DNA from: Periplaneta americana
Lineage: Eukaryota > Arthropoda > Insecta > Blattodea > Blattidae
NCBI RefSeq assembly: GCF_040183065.1
Contig: NC_091118.1
Span: forward strand, 206,212,686 to 206,276,685
Direction: 5' to 3'
Length of the DNA: 64,000 bases
Part shown: positions 32,862-44,100 of the stretch, piece by piece
Numbering within the stretch: the first letter of the stretch is position 1
Layout: every line of letters begins with the position of its first letter
Made by a program: the position numbers and the translations under genes
The notes under the pieces: generated by a model
What the model saw: only the letters and a program-made list of their open reading frames with translations
What the model was told of the DNA's origin: nothing
Database searches by the model: none

Positions 32862-33101
32862 GTACATGATGAGAAACACGCTTTTTACCTTCCATGCTGT
32901 GAAGATCTCAGTCATAAATATAATATTCAAGATTGGAATGTCATTGGACTTATGTTTGGTGCGCGAGGAACAATTCCCAAATTTACATTGGAGATCCTCA
33001 GAAAATTAAAGGTTCCTGAAAAGACTCTTCAGACAATTGCGTCAGCTATTTTAAAATCTTCGTTGAACATCATCAATCACCATCTCTATTCATCTTTATA
33101 A
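32862..33101 (+). pseudogene. R2/R4-like retrotransposon, C-terminal endonuclease end, copy 2
   Basis: The plus-strand frame reads HAFYLPCCEDLSHKYNIQDW, then VIGLMFGARGTIPKFTLEIL and ends HHLYSSL with a stop at 33101. It aligns with the 889-1347 fragment (INIYLPTVDYFKAKYQLED, VIGLLIGARGVIPKF, SHHIHSV). Only the last 79 codons are present. Confidence 0.6.
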
Positions 33102-33112
33102 TAATTTTAATA

Positions 33113-34085
33113 ATGGTTAATGATTTGATGTGCAATGTCTCTGCTTATTCTGTGGGATTCGCTGATGCCGCCACTTTCTTGACAAGTCATAGTGATATTA
33201 ATGAATTGAAAACTCTTAGTAATTCCGTTTTTAATACAGCCAAGAAATGGTTTAGTTCTAATAAATTTCTTTTAAATGAAAGTAAAACTGCGTCTTTGTT
33301 GTTTAGTAGTACAGCCATGGAAAATAATAATTTTAAGCTTCTTGGTATTCCTGTGAACAGCACACTTACTTGGGCAGACCATGTTGAGTCTGTTTGTAAA
33401 AAATTGTCAAGAGTAATATTTCTTCTGCGAAATTTGAAAATGTATGTCCCGAAGAATTACATTAGAGTTATCTATTTTTCTTATTTTCACAGTATACTTT
33501 CTTATGGACTACTTTTATGGGGTAATATTCTCATACTAATAAGGTACTTATGTTACAAACAAAAAGCTATTAGAATTATAACTAATTCATCAATGAAGGC
33601 ACACTGGAGACCGTTATTTGTAAATGAAAAAATTATGACTGTAACATCACTGTATATTTATCAAGCCCTAAATTTCGTCAAAGAAAATTCACATATGTTG
33701 ACACATAGGAATTATGTTCATATATACAACACCAGAAACCGTGACCTTTTTGACATACCTAAGTGTAGGCCGACTAAAACAGTGAATAATTATTTTATTA
33801 TGTTGTTAAAAATAGCAAATAAATTTCCGAGATATCTTTTTAATCTGGAAAGGAAGTCTTTTAACAGACTTGTCTCTGGTTGGTTAATCAACAAACCATT
33901 TTATGAAATTAATGAGTTTTTTAATGTCAACGTTGTTGAGAGTTTTTGAATTGATTTTATTGTTTTGTTGTTTACTTTTTATTGACTTTGTCAATTGCAC
34001 AATGTTGTGTGCTCTGACTGTACAATACTGAATATACTGAATATTCAATGTATATTATTTATTTTCAATAAATTTTTATCGTTTT
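33113..34085 (+). pseudogene. Non-LTR RT, C-terminal half, with 3' UTR
   Basis: A 278-codon plus-strand frame starts just at VNDL and the catalytic box, which reads FADAAT in place of (F/Y)ADDT, so a catalytic Asp is lost. Downstream phrases are ELKTLSNSVFNTAKKWFSSN, NESKTASLLF, FKLLGIPVNSTLTWADHV and SYGLLLWGN, the classic order after the RT palm in Jockey/CR1-like elements. The 3' UTR ends in AATAAATTTTTATCG with an AATAAA signal near 34067. Confidence 0.82.
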
Positions 34086-35159
34086 GATAGCCACCACATC
34101 TTATCGCAGAATATTCTCTTTTAAAGTTTCATTATGTATTTTTTAAAATTAATTTACGTTTTCTTTTTTTTTTCATTTGAATTGATTAGGATGCCGATAT
34201 TTTAAATCCAAGATTTGGACGGCTATCATTTCGATAAGTGTGTTCCATTTATTCTAAAAAAAAAATTGTAGAAGTTTTAAAAATCACGTAAGTGCCCCTA
34301 AAACGGTAGTACAATGAAGTCCAATAGCTATCTCATGTATTGATATTACGGGAAATATCATTTTGCACAACGCAGATCATGGAACTTTATCTTTATATTT
34401 TAGCTACGTATATCATCACAATCATAGTTTAAAGAAGGAGATTTAAATCTCAAATACTGTCATCTATTAAAAATGAAATAAAGCGTTAAACTCGAATTAA
34501 TGTGGAAGAATATCAGCTACACAGCATCTACTTTGTACATTAAATTCAGCCTGTAGTCACAACTCTCGACAAAGCGTGTTTGATCTCTTGCACAAGGAAA
34601 ATGGTAATATCACCTTTAAATTCCCCAATACTCGTTGCATATTAATGTATTAAGAGAGATGAATTGCAAGGAGCGTAGCAACAGATGGGAGATTTATGAC
34701 AGGGTATGCGTTATCCATATTTATTATCGATGTATCAACTGCCTGTATTCTGCCCTCTAAGGTTTTCGTGCACTGAATTAATTAAGATCCCTAATTACCA
34801 AGCTATTTAACGTCGATAAATGGGCATAAATCTAAAATCTGAGGCAGATATGAGGGATGTTGTGTGAAGGCAGCCTTAGAGGTATTTATTTCGTAGTGTG
34901 GCACTCAATCTCTGAATAATCCCTTCAGAAAATTTATTGTGTAGACATTATCAAAGTAGCGGTGTCTGTGAGAGAAATATGTAACTCCATCAGATTCTGA
35001 ATATTGATCCTTACATAGATTTACGATACTTAAAGCCACAGATTATTGTAAGCCACCATTCACTTTTTTTTTCTGTTTTATGGTGATAAAATAGAAATCC
35101 TGTCTCTTCATTTAATTTTACGTATATTAAAAACTTCGACGGAACTACGACACATGGAT
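34086..35159. other. Gap without recognisable feature
   Basis: AT-rich sequence. TTTTGATAGCCACCACAT (34081) and GGACGGCTATCATTTCGATA (34219) are loosely inverted. No gene seen. Confidence 0.45.
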
Positions 35160-36830
35160 TGATTTTAAATTTCCTTCGCTTCTAACCCTCTCTATTTATC
35201 ATTTCATTCGTATTTCTCTCTCTGTCATTCTCATGTCTAACTCCTTTCCTTTGATGTTTTTTTCATGTGCTGTATTTCTTTATAACTTTATGTATGCCTG
35301 TTTATTTCATTGCCTATTTCATTCTGTCTGATGTTATGTTTGTATTTTTTTTATATATTTTTTTATTGTTCGTTCTCTACGAATATTTCTCTTTATCCCA
35401 TTATTATTATGCAACATTTCCTCTATATCTCTATTTTGCTTTGTCTGTCTCTCATTCTTTCTTCCTGCCCTTCTTATTGAATTTATTCTTATTCTGCAGC
35501 ATATCACTCTCTCTTCCTTCTCATTTTCCTCAGTTCCTCCCTATTTATGTCTCTAAATTTTCACCTCTCTCTGTTACTTTTGTCTTTTTTTTCGTTATGT
35601 CTGCCTCCTTGATAGATTTCCATCCATTTTCGCCTCATTGAGTCTCATTTTCCTCTGTTATGGTCTCATTGTGTCCCTCAATCTGTCCCCTGTCCCTGAT
35701 CTCTCCCCTTGTGTCTCTCAATCCTCCTTCTGTCTCTATTCTATCTCTTTGTGTCTCTCAACCCTTACTTTGTCTCTATTCTGTCTCTTTGTGTCTCTCA
35801 ACCCTTACTTTGTCTCTATTCTATCTTTTTGTGTCTCTCTATATTTCCTCTGTCCCTCATGTCTCTTTGTGTTGTGTCCCTCAATCTGTCCTCTGTCCCT
35901 GATCTATTCCCTTGCGTCTCTCAATTTTCTTCTTTCAATTCTGTTTTCTTGTGTCTCTCAATCCTTCATCTGCCTCTGTTCTCTCTTCTCGTGTCTCTCA
36001 ATATTTCCTCTGACTTTATTCTGTCTCTTTGTGTCTCTCAGTAACTCCTCTGTCTATGTTCTATTTCCCTGTGTCTCTCTATTTTCCCTGTCTCTATTTT
36101 GTTTCATTGTGTCTCTCAATCTTTCCTCTCTCTCTTTCTGTCTCCTTGTATCTCTCTATATTTTCCCTGTCTCTATTCTATCTCATTGTGTCTCTCAACC
36201 CTTTCTCTACCTGTGTTCTGTCTCTCTGTATTTCGCAATCTTTCCTTGTGGCTGTTTTGTTTTCTAGTATCTATCAATCCTTCATCTGCCTCTGTTCTCT
36301 CTCTCTTCGTGTCTCTCAATATTTCCTCTGTCTCTATTCTGTCTTCTTATGTCTCTCAATATTTGTTCTCTTTTCTGTTTGTCTCTCTTATTTCTTTTCT
36401 TTGACTCTGTTCTGTCTCCTTGTGTCCGTCAGTCTTTCCTGTATTTCTGTTCTCTCTATTTGTGTCCCTCAAACTTTTCTCTGTCTCTGTTTAACTCTTG
36501 TGTCTCTCAATCCGGCCCCTGTCTCTGTCTCCTTGTATAATTTTCGTCTCTCTGTCTCCTTGTGTCTTGTTATCTTCTGTCTTTGTTCATTACATTTTCT
36601 CTGTCTCCGACTTCCATTGTTTTTCTGTGTGCTTGTATTTTATGAAGCTTCCTCTTTCTCTGTTAAAGTTGTTTTCCGTCTCCGAATTTCAACGTTTTCC
36701 TTCCCTCTATTTCATTGATCGTTTCTTTTTCTTCCTCTTACACTATTTTGCTATTTTTTTTCTTTCTCCTACTCTAACTTTCTTGTCTCTGTACTTTTGT
36801 ATAATTTTTCCTCGTTCCTACCTCATATAA
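35160..36830. repeat. Pyrimidine-rich degenerate minisatellite
   Basis: About 1.7 kb, almost all C and T on the plus strand with G mainly in TGTGTCTCTCA. From about 35635 to 36560 a unit of roughly 40-50 bp recurs: TTGTGTCTCTCAA then a CCTT-type block, then CTCTGTCTCTATTCTGTCTC. Two consecutive units at 35761 and 35801 are exactly 40 bp apart. All three plus frames are free of stops over hundreds of bases as a composition effect, so the Leu/Ser/Val/Cys-rich frames of up to 229 codons are not called genes. Confidence 0.85.
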
Positions 36831-37169
36831 TGGTTTACATACTTTCTTTTCATGTGTAATCTTTTTGAATTTTTGAGTTTTCATTAAGGGCCGATTTCTT
36901 AAACGAGGTGTAGACAACGACCAGGTCTTTAAATCGTGTTTGGATTTATAAAACAATATCATATTCATTTTTTTTAGTCATGGCTCGAAACCATGGTATC
37001 AAACAAAGACCACAGCAGGGGTAGCTTTAAAACACTACTTTAATGTATACTACAAGATGGAGGTAGTATGTCCATATTTTTTTTTTTTTACTAAGAACAT
37101 AATCACTTTTATATTTAAGTAGGCTATGACTTTACTATTTTTCTCATTGTTTCATTATGTATTTCACTT
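36831..37169. other. Gap with a possible TIR end
   Basis: GGGCCGATTTCTTAAAC (36890) and the reverse complement of 41120-41150 (GGGTCTATTTCTAAAACACG) look like related terminal sequences facing each other across 4.2 kb. This may be chance or an old element holding the palindrome. Confidence 0.3.
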
Positions 37170-37215
37170 CTGGTAGTGTGGAAGAGAAGGCCTCATGGCT
37201 TTAACTCTACCAGAA

Positions 37216-37274
<59 letters not shown>

Positions 37275-37279
37275 ATATA

Positions 37280-37318
<39 letters not shown>

Positions 37319-37393
37319 ACAAGTAAATAAGTAAATAAATAAACAAATGAACAAGTAAACAAATAAATAAAATAAACAAATGAACAAATAAAT
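37170..37393 (+). mobile_element. 3' end of a Jockey/CR1-like element with (TAAA)n tail
   Basis: CTGGTAGTGTGGAAGAGAAG, GCCTCATGGCTTTAACTC and TACCAGAATAAATAAAT form the same terminal hairpin as at 13.9, 14.7, 23.1 and 63.2 kb. It is followed by about 170 bp of AAAT/AACA units. Confidence 0.75.
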
Positions 37394-37572
37394 AAAAATC
37401 CCCTGTTTAGTGTTTGAAATAGCAGGAAGAATCTTTTATAACTATATAATAACTATGTAACGACGATAATTTCAGGCGAATATTTCGATTCTTTGAAGAA
37501 TCAACGTAAATTTGAGCAAGAATGCTAAATAATAATCTACAACGAAATTCAAGAGGCGGCGGGTTATAATTA

Positions 37573-37830
37573 TGTCGCCACGGTGGTGCAGTGGCTAGAG
37601 CGCTGGGCTTATAATCCTGTGGATACGGGCTCAATCCCCGGTGTATCCCGATGTATAACTTGTGTTGGGAAAGCCCGTGGTTCAGGTAAACTAACACAGA
37701 ACTTTTCTCCGGGAGCTCTCTGTAGCAACAACCATAACGATCTCATCTCATCGCGGGTATGTCGAAGACCAGCCTCCTAAGTCGCAACCTGGGCAACGAC
37801 TCTGTCTGTAAATTAGTCTACATAACTGGC
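37573..37830 (+). mobile_element. tRNA-derived SINE, family S2
   Basis: The head has box A-like TGGTGCAGTGGCTAGAGCG and box B-like GGGCTCAATCCCC. The body has CCCGTGGTTCAGGTAAAC and CAACCTGGGCAACGACTCTG. Only one copy is seen here. Confidence 0.65.
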
Positions 37831-38092
37831 TTCATATGGGTGAATGACGAACAGTCAAATACTTGACATTAGTTAAAAATTTGTAATTATTATGCATTTA
37901 TTATTTTCATTTTAGCACCTGGAAATCCGCTGCCTATTAAGTACTAAGTCATGCTACTGTTTTAAACGCATAACATTTTCTGTAAATTAGTAAATATAAT
38001 TGTAACTTATCTCGGAACAAAAGAATGTACTGCAATTCAATAAAAATATTAATCCCGATGTTCATTTCATTCTAATGTCAACTGTTCATCAG

Positions 38093-38093
<1 letters not shown>

Positions 38094-38161
<68 letters not shown>
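38094..38161. repeat. (TA)n tract abutting the large palindrome
   Basis: About 33 TA units ending exactly at the TA that flanks the left end of the 38162-40971 element. Confidence 0.95.
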
Positions 38162-38164
<3 letters not shown>

Positions 38165-39390
38165 GCTTGTGCAGCAAATGCTGCTGCAAACTAAGTTCGT
38201 TAGACGTTCAAATAAACATTTTTCAGATTTATTTTCAATGAAGAATAGGCCTACTTGTCTTTTTGATAGTTATTTGCTTCCATAATAATGAAACATACTA
38301 CCTCTCAATGGATTTTTTTAGGCCAAATACTTTTTCTTGAACCTATCCAACTTCAGTTTTTGAGTTTCAACGCAAAAACGCAAGTATCAATGTCAGGACG
38401 ATAGCAGTAGCTATTTCAGGTCATTGTGGATTGTAGGCAAAAGTTAAAAAAAATGTCAGGTTTGCTAAGCTTTCGAACAATAGCATTTTCGTATAGCTGC
38501 TGCATGTAGAACTTGAACTGTAGAGCGTAAAATCATTTTATCCTACTAAGAGATCTTGCTGAAATGATCTGGAGACTACAAAATTTTCTTGGCCTCTTAT
38601 TTTATCAGTACGTAATACCTTTTGATCTTTCCTTAGGAACTGTAATTTTTGCGCTCTCTCGAGCCAATGCTGAAGACAATGACACATATCAATATCTACA
38701 CTACACCGCCATTTAGTATATGAAAAAGACCCAACCCCACTGGGCTAATAAGTATAAAAATATTTGATTTTTAATAACAATATTATTATCTTACTTAAGT
38801 TTTGTAGTTATATCTAGCAGCCATTCAGTAAATTATAGAAATGAAGATCTAAATTAAGATATTCTCTACATTTACTTACATAACCTCAAAACGTTTCACT
38901 TTCATGTCATCTATATAGCATCAATATTATGTACAATTAATGAAAAATAGATGCATCATAATATTAACTACAGTAATATTAAATTTCAAATGGTAATAAT
39001 GTCATCAAACCACCTCAAGTTTCGTAGATTTGAATATCCAATACACAGCTGTACTCAGAAAATTATACACTGCAGAATCAGTTTTTAATAACAAATTGAA
39101 TTGAGCTCTAAATATGTCGGCAATCCTGCAGGTCATGGCCTTCGTGTAATAACCTATTGTTTATTGTAATGTGTGTTTTGTTCGGAAATTCAATCAAGTC
39201 AGCCGTGATTCAATAAAATTAGTTCTCAAAACTGACAACAGATGGATTTTGGAAAATAGGAAAATTATGTAGAAAAATTAACATTTCAGTGAAAACTACT
39301 ATTTTTCCGAAAAAAACTTTGGATGCCAGGCACGAAAATGAGGAGTCACTCATTAAAATCCGTTCAGCCGTTTTCCCGTAATTTCCATTA

Positions 39391-39447
<57 letters not shown>

Positions 39448-39998
39448 GAACTGGTAATGGAAATTACGGAAAAAAGCTGAACGCATTTTAATAAATGACC
39501 CCTCATTTAGAAGCTTGGAACACAAAGTTTTTCAGAAAAATAGTAGTTTTCAGTGAAATGTCAATTTTCCTATGTCATTTTCCTATTTTCCAAAATCCAT
39601 CTGTCGTCAGTTTTGAGAACTAATTGCATTTGCGCATATTTTAGAATCAAACAAAACACACACTACAATAAACAATAGCTATTACACGAAGGCCATGATC
39701 TGCAGGATTGCTGACATATTTAGAGCTCAAATTCAATTGGTTACTAAATCTTCAAAACTTACTAAAATAATTTACAGATCTGATTCTGCGGTGTGCAATT
39801 TTCTGAGTACAGCTGACATTATTACCATTAGCAATGAAGTATTATTATAGTTAATGCCATGATGTGACTATTTTTCATTAATTATGCATATTAATGTTAT
39901 ATTGATGATATGAAAGCGAAACGTTTTGGGGTTATATAAGTAGATGTAGAGAATATGTTAAATTAGGTCTTCATTTCTATAATTTACTGAGTAGCGGC

Positions 39999-40051
<53 letters not shown>

Positions 40052-40054
<3 letters not shown>

Positions 40055-40257
40055 GAGAGTCGGGTAGTATCGGACATCGGGTAATATCGGACAGTGAGTT
40101 TCTTTCATCTACCACACGATGATAGTACCTGATTGACATGGTTACGTTTCTGTGATGTCGCATAGAGAAACGTAACCATGTCATTCAGGTACTACCATAT
40201 GGTGGTAGATGAAAGAAACGCACTGTCCGATACTACCCGATGTCCGATACAACCCGA

Positions 40258-40264
<7 letters not shown>
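40052..40264. mobile_element. Palindromic MITE nested in the large palindrome
   Basis: GGGGAGAGTCGGGTAGTATC on the left and its near-complement on the right enclose arms of about 100 bp that meet near TCTGTGATGTCGCATAGAGA. The left arm repeats GGGTA(G/A)TATCGGACA twice. It lies between a (TA)n run and a (CT)n(TA)n run. Confidence 0.8.

Positions 40265-40338
<74 letters not shown>
40265..40338. repeat. (CT)n then (TA)n tract
   Basis: About 22 CT units followed by about 14 TA units at the right side of the nested MITE. Confidence 0.95.
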
Positions 40339-40339
<1 letters not shown>

Positions 40340-41316
40340 TAAACTGCAAAACTTATGTAAGATAATAATATTGTTACTAAAAATCAAATATTTTTATAGT
40401 TATTAATCAAGTGGAGTTGGGTCTTTTTCATATACTTAATGACGATGTGGTGTAGATATTTATATGCGTCATTCTCTTCAGTATTGGCTCGAGAAAGCGC
40501 AAAAATTACGGTATTACTTATAAAATAAGAAGCGTAGAAAATTTTTTAGTCTCTCGATCATTTCAGCAAGATCTCTTAGCAGGATACATTTCAGTGTAGT
40601 TCACGAAACATGCAGCAGCTATACCAAGATGCTATGTCTATTGTTCGAAAGCTTAGCAAATCTGATTTTCTTTAACTTTCACCTGCAATCCACAATGACC
40701 TGAAATAGCTATTGCTTTACTCCCACATGAAAAACCCACTGATCATTCTGACATTGTTACTTGCGTTTTCGCGTTGAAACTCAAAAGCTGAAGGTGGATA
40801 GGTTCAAGAAAAAATATTAGGCATAAAAAACCATTCAGAGGGAGTATGTTTCATTATTATGGAAGCAAATAACTTTCAAAATGTCTGGTATTCTTCATTG
40901 AAAATAAATCTGAAAAATTTTTATTTGAATGTGTAATGAACTTAGTTTGCAGCATTTGCTGAACAAGCCACTAGTAAATATGTAATCTTTGCTGCGTCGC
41001 CATGACTACGAATCGTGTTTTCTTCTCGAGCAGCGTCCCTATTTCGTTTTAGAAATCACACAAGGATTCAAACATTGATCGCGGTTTAAAAGCCTTGGAT
41101 GGAACCAAAATTTCGTCCGTGTTTTAGAAATAGACCCTAAAAGTCTGAAATGCGTCGCAGGTTAATAAATGATCAACTCAAGACAATGTTAACAGTAAGC
41201 TTTACTCCTCGTTAGTGGCTGCATATTCATTCCCATTACATTCATGGCACTGTAACGTCTCTAGCTGAAACACTTTTAAGGCAGTTACGTCTGGATATGA
41301 CGCGTTGTAGACTTAA

Positions 41317-41403
41317 TCAATTCATGATGAGCACCTCGTACTGCTTGTAAGGGATCTCCATGCCGTCGTAAGGGATGTAACACACTCCATGGCTGGGCTG
41401 TAC
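41317..41403 (-). CDS. DM9-domain protein, last coding exon
   Basis: On the minus strand the acceptor GGTTCGCAG precedes 28 codons and a TGA (41317-41319). The exon reads VQPSHGVCYIPYDGMEIPYK then QYEVLIMN. This is the second half of a DM9 repeat (PSHG...YIPY.G.E...YEVL). It joins in phase 0 to the exon at 53467-53610, which ends PGK. Joining gives PGK-VQPSHG, as the family requires. The exon is much richer in GC than its surroundings. The first AATAAA downstream on this strand is at 40920-40925, inside the arm of the large palindrome. DM9 proteins include mannose-binding and pathogen-responsive proteins of invertebrates, and DM9 repeats also end farnesoic acid O-methyltransferase-like proteins; which applies here cannot be told. 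Confidence 0.85.
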   Translation of the reverse strand, partial: VQPSHGVCYIPYDGMEIPYKQYEVLIMN

Positions 41404-41599
41404 CTGCGAACCAAGGAAACAACATTCGAACACACAGTCTTTCAAGTACCATTATCTACGACTTGTTTCCGTATCACTTAGTCATTCAGTAGAAATGGTG
41501 AATATTCTAGGGAGGTTGTAGAATGTTGTATTTTGAATTTAAATGTTCATATAAACATGTGTCTACAGAAAACTGTAGATATAAACGCAAAAAAGTCTT

Positions 41600-41847
41600 C
41601 TGTTCAGTCTGTAAATATAGGGATTCCATAAGGATCCATATTGGGTCCTTTTGTATTTATAATTTTTGTGAACGACCTAACAGCTGCCATATCTGATAAA
41701 ATTATTTCATACCCAGACGACACTACTGTTTTGAGAGTTTTTAGTGACATAAATATAAATATGGCAAGCACGTTACATAATTTATCTGAATGGATTAGTG
41801 CTTTTTAAGTCTTAATCCTAGTAAAACTCAAACCTTTGTATTTAGTT
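41600..41847 (+). pseudogene. Non-LTR RT fragment interrupted by a SINE
   Basis: The plus strand reads IGIP, a TAA in place of the conserved Gln, then GSILGPFVFIIFVNDL and SYPDDTTVL, i.e. the PQG...LGP...NDL region and the catalytic YADD box of a Jockey/CR1-like RT with Ala changed to Pro. A frame break follows at SEWISAF. After the SINE at 41859-42301 the frame resumes as YNNVSCQKYAKLL. Confidence 0.78.
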
Positions 41848-41849
41848 TT

Positions 41850-41938
<89 letters not shown>

Positions 41939-41962
41939 TAATAATAATAATAATAATAATAA
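41848..41962. repeat. (AAT)n tract, tail of the SINE
   Basis: About 35 AAT units directly against the 3' end of the minus-strand SINE, with one AAC interruption. It begins within the target duplication. Confidence 0.95.
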
Positions 41963-42301
41963 TCCGTGGCGCTACAGCCCGTGAAGGGCCTAGACGACCA
42001 GCCGGCTGCTGGCCTCACTCCCACATGCCGAAACAGAGGTGGACGATCATCCAACCAGAATAAAGGTATCGTGTGGTTAGCACGATGATCCCCCTAGCCG
42101 TTATAGCTGGCATTCGTAACCGGATTTCGCTACCTATCGTAGCTTCCCAAGTGCATCACGATGCTGGGTGGGCACCGGTCCCATACACTGGCCGAAATTT
42201 CATGAGAAAATTTCTTCCCCCATGAGGACCCGAACCAGCGCGCATTCCGTAACGCGAGTCTTAGGCAGGATGCCTTAGACCACGACGCCACGGCGCGGGA
42301 C
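41859..42301 (-). mobile_element. tRNA-derived SINE, family S3, with 11 bp target duplication
   Basis: On the minus strand it starts CCCGCGCCGTGGCGTCGTGG, with box A-like GGCGTCGTGGTCTAAGGC and box B-like GGTTCGGGTCC. The body contains GGGACCGGTGCCCACCCAGC and the end CTGTAGCGCCACGG leads into an (ATT)n tail. TTTATAATAAT lies on both sides (41848-41858 and 42302-42312). Confidence 0.85.
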
Positions 42302-42414
42302 TTTATAATAATGTTAGCTGTCAAAAATATGCTAAACTGTTAGATTTTATCTCATTAACAAACTTAGCCTACATGGAAGGAGCGTTGTGCGTCAAATTGT
42401 CAAAGATTATTTAC

Positions 42415-42737
42415 TTATTAAAGCGTAAGGAAATGTAATTTTGTAGTTAAAAATCGAAAAAAAAAAAATCTTTACGAAGAAACTTCATAACACATTTTTA
42501 GCTTCAGAATATTAACTAATTAAAGAAGTAATACTCGTGAATAGTTCATTCTTTATCCGTAATATTTTTTTACCCTGAAAACTCAACAATAACGGTATTT
42601 TACAAACAACTTGAAATTAGTGTAATTCTGAAAATATTGAGATTAGGACAAATGTTTATATGACATTTTTTGTTCAAAATGTCTTCGTAAATAAGCTCCG
42701 TAAGGGACTGTAAATCCTCGCGAATCATCCTGTATAT
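42415..42737. mobile_element. Half copy of the 45.0-45.8 kb palindromic MITE
   Basis: It matches the right arm of 45024-45778 from AAGCGTAAGGAAATGTAATT to the end AATCATCCTGTATA. The left arm is absent. Confidence 0.75.
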
Positions 42738-43059
42738 TTATGAAGTTTTACTGTATATTAAGAACTGTATATTAGAAATGAAATGCATTATTACGAAACG
42801 AGTACCTTTACTTGTAATGTACCGTTGCAAAGATTGACTGCCACTCAGAATACTTATATGTGTACCGGTTTAAAGGTTTTAAATATGCTGCCTGTAAATA
42901 GGCTGTAAGATATTTGACAATTCCAGCATTCAAGAAAAAAAATTAAACAAGGTTAATTTCCAGACCATTTTATTCTCTAAACAAATGTTTTAAATCTAAG
43001 TTTGATTTTTAATCCACAGTTATTTTGACGAAGCCTACTATATTGTTTAATATTTGAGA
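42738..43059. other. Gap without recognisable feature
   Basis: Nothing recognised apart from short AT-rich frames. Confidence 0.4.
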
Positions 43060-43097
43060 GTAAATAAATAAATAAACAAATAAATAAATACACAAAT

Positions 43098-43147
<50 letters not shown>
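43060..43147. repeat. (AAAT)n and (ATT)n tracts
   Basis: A short AAAT/AACA run followed by about 16 ATT units. Confidence 0.9.
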
Positions 43148-43150
<3 letters not shown>

Positions 43151-43741
43151 CTAATAAATTTTAGCTCTGTTTCATAATCATAAATTTCTTAGTATTATGT
43201 TTTATCTGAAAATTGCGTTTATTTAGAACATTGAGTTTCTTACGCGTTTGCACTTTGACGTCAAAGTTATTTTCGTCGAATGTTATCAAAGTTCCTAGAT
43301 ATCTAATCTTAGAAACTCGTGCTAATTAATGTTGCTGTTTTTTTTTACATATTTTGTCATGTTGATCCTTATCTTTAAACTTTGAGAAGTGTATTTTCAA
43401 TTCTAATATTTCAGCAAATTGTATTTAGATCACTGTCTTCTTGCAACATTTATTTCAATTCTCTTAATATCCTGTTTGCGTGTAATGTAATGTTAAATTA
43501 ATACAGAGTGTTTCGTAACATGGTAGGCCCTTGTCAGGAACTGATTGAAAACTGCAAATAATAATAAAAGAGATTAAAATATATTCTAACTCTCTTTGAT
43601 TTTAATAACAATTAAAAATTGTGTAACTACTTCAGGCCCATTTTTTTTTAAAAAGTCCTCTCACTTAGGTGTTACTATGTAACCCCACAAAACTATGAAG
43701 AGAAAGGAGACCTGTCCTCTCAATATAAAACTACAAGTTCC

Positions 43742-43985
43742 CTAACTTTCCCTAACATCTGAGACCAAAAGTTGATAACTCAGCGATGCGTAAGATTCGA
43801 ATCGATACAGACTATAGAAGGAAGTTTCTTTTACCTCGCTGCGTTTTCTACATGCTGAGTCCTTGCTATGACCCATTATATGTAGATGTTTTCTTAGGGC
43901 ACTGTGGCCTGTTAATAGGTAGTTCAATGGACAGTAGGACTGAGCTTTTAAATTAAAAACATTTTTCATCCGATCTCTTTCATTT
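43742..43985 (-). pseudogene. Retroelement fragment downstream of the RNase H domain
   Basis: The minus strand reads NYLLTGHSALRKHLHIMGHS then KDSACRKRSEVKE, matching the LTGH..LR.HL..MG....C..C phrase that follows RNase H in Jockey-like polyproteins. The final Cys of the expected C..C pair is lost (CRKRSE), and the expected ET..H phrase is degraded. No adjoining RT is seen. Confidence 0.6.
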
Positions 43986-44100
43986 TTAGCTGTTTCTTAT
44001 TTGCATTAAAGATAAGATGTATATAAATTTTAAGCTCAACCGTAGTGCTAGTTTCAAGTTATTTTTTTAATTGTGGAAATTAGTGACCTAAAAAAAATTC

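Larger units (their letters stand above)
38162..40971. mobile_element. 2.8 kb palindromic element (arms of about 1.2 kb)
   Basis: The left end GTGGCTTGTGCAGCAAATGC and the right end (reversed) GTGGCTTGTTCAGCAAATGC are flanked by TA. The inverted repeat continues through the whole element: 38162-39392 pairs with 39444-40971, leaving a (TA)n loop at 39393-39443. The arms differ by scattered substitutions and small indels. The right arm has an extra 335 bp (about 40004-40338) holding a smaller palindromic MITE with TA and CT runs. No transposase frame. It would be a foldback or very long MITE; superfamily unknown, TA target suggests Tc1/mariner-type mobilisation. Confidence 0.85.

Noticed and set aside
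35638-36718. Frames of 209 and 229 codons rich in Leu, Ser, Val and Cys
   Set aside because: All plus frames are open because the sequence is pyrimidine-rich repeat. Unit lengths near 40 bp do not keep one frame, so no repeated protein is maintained.
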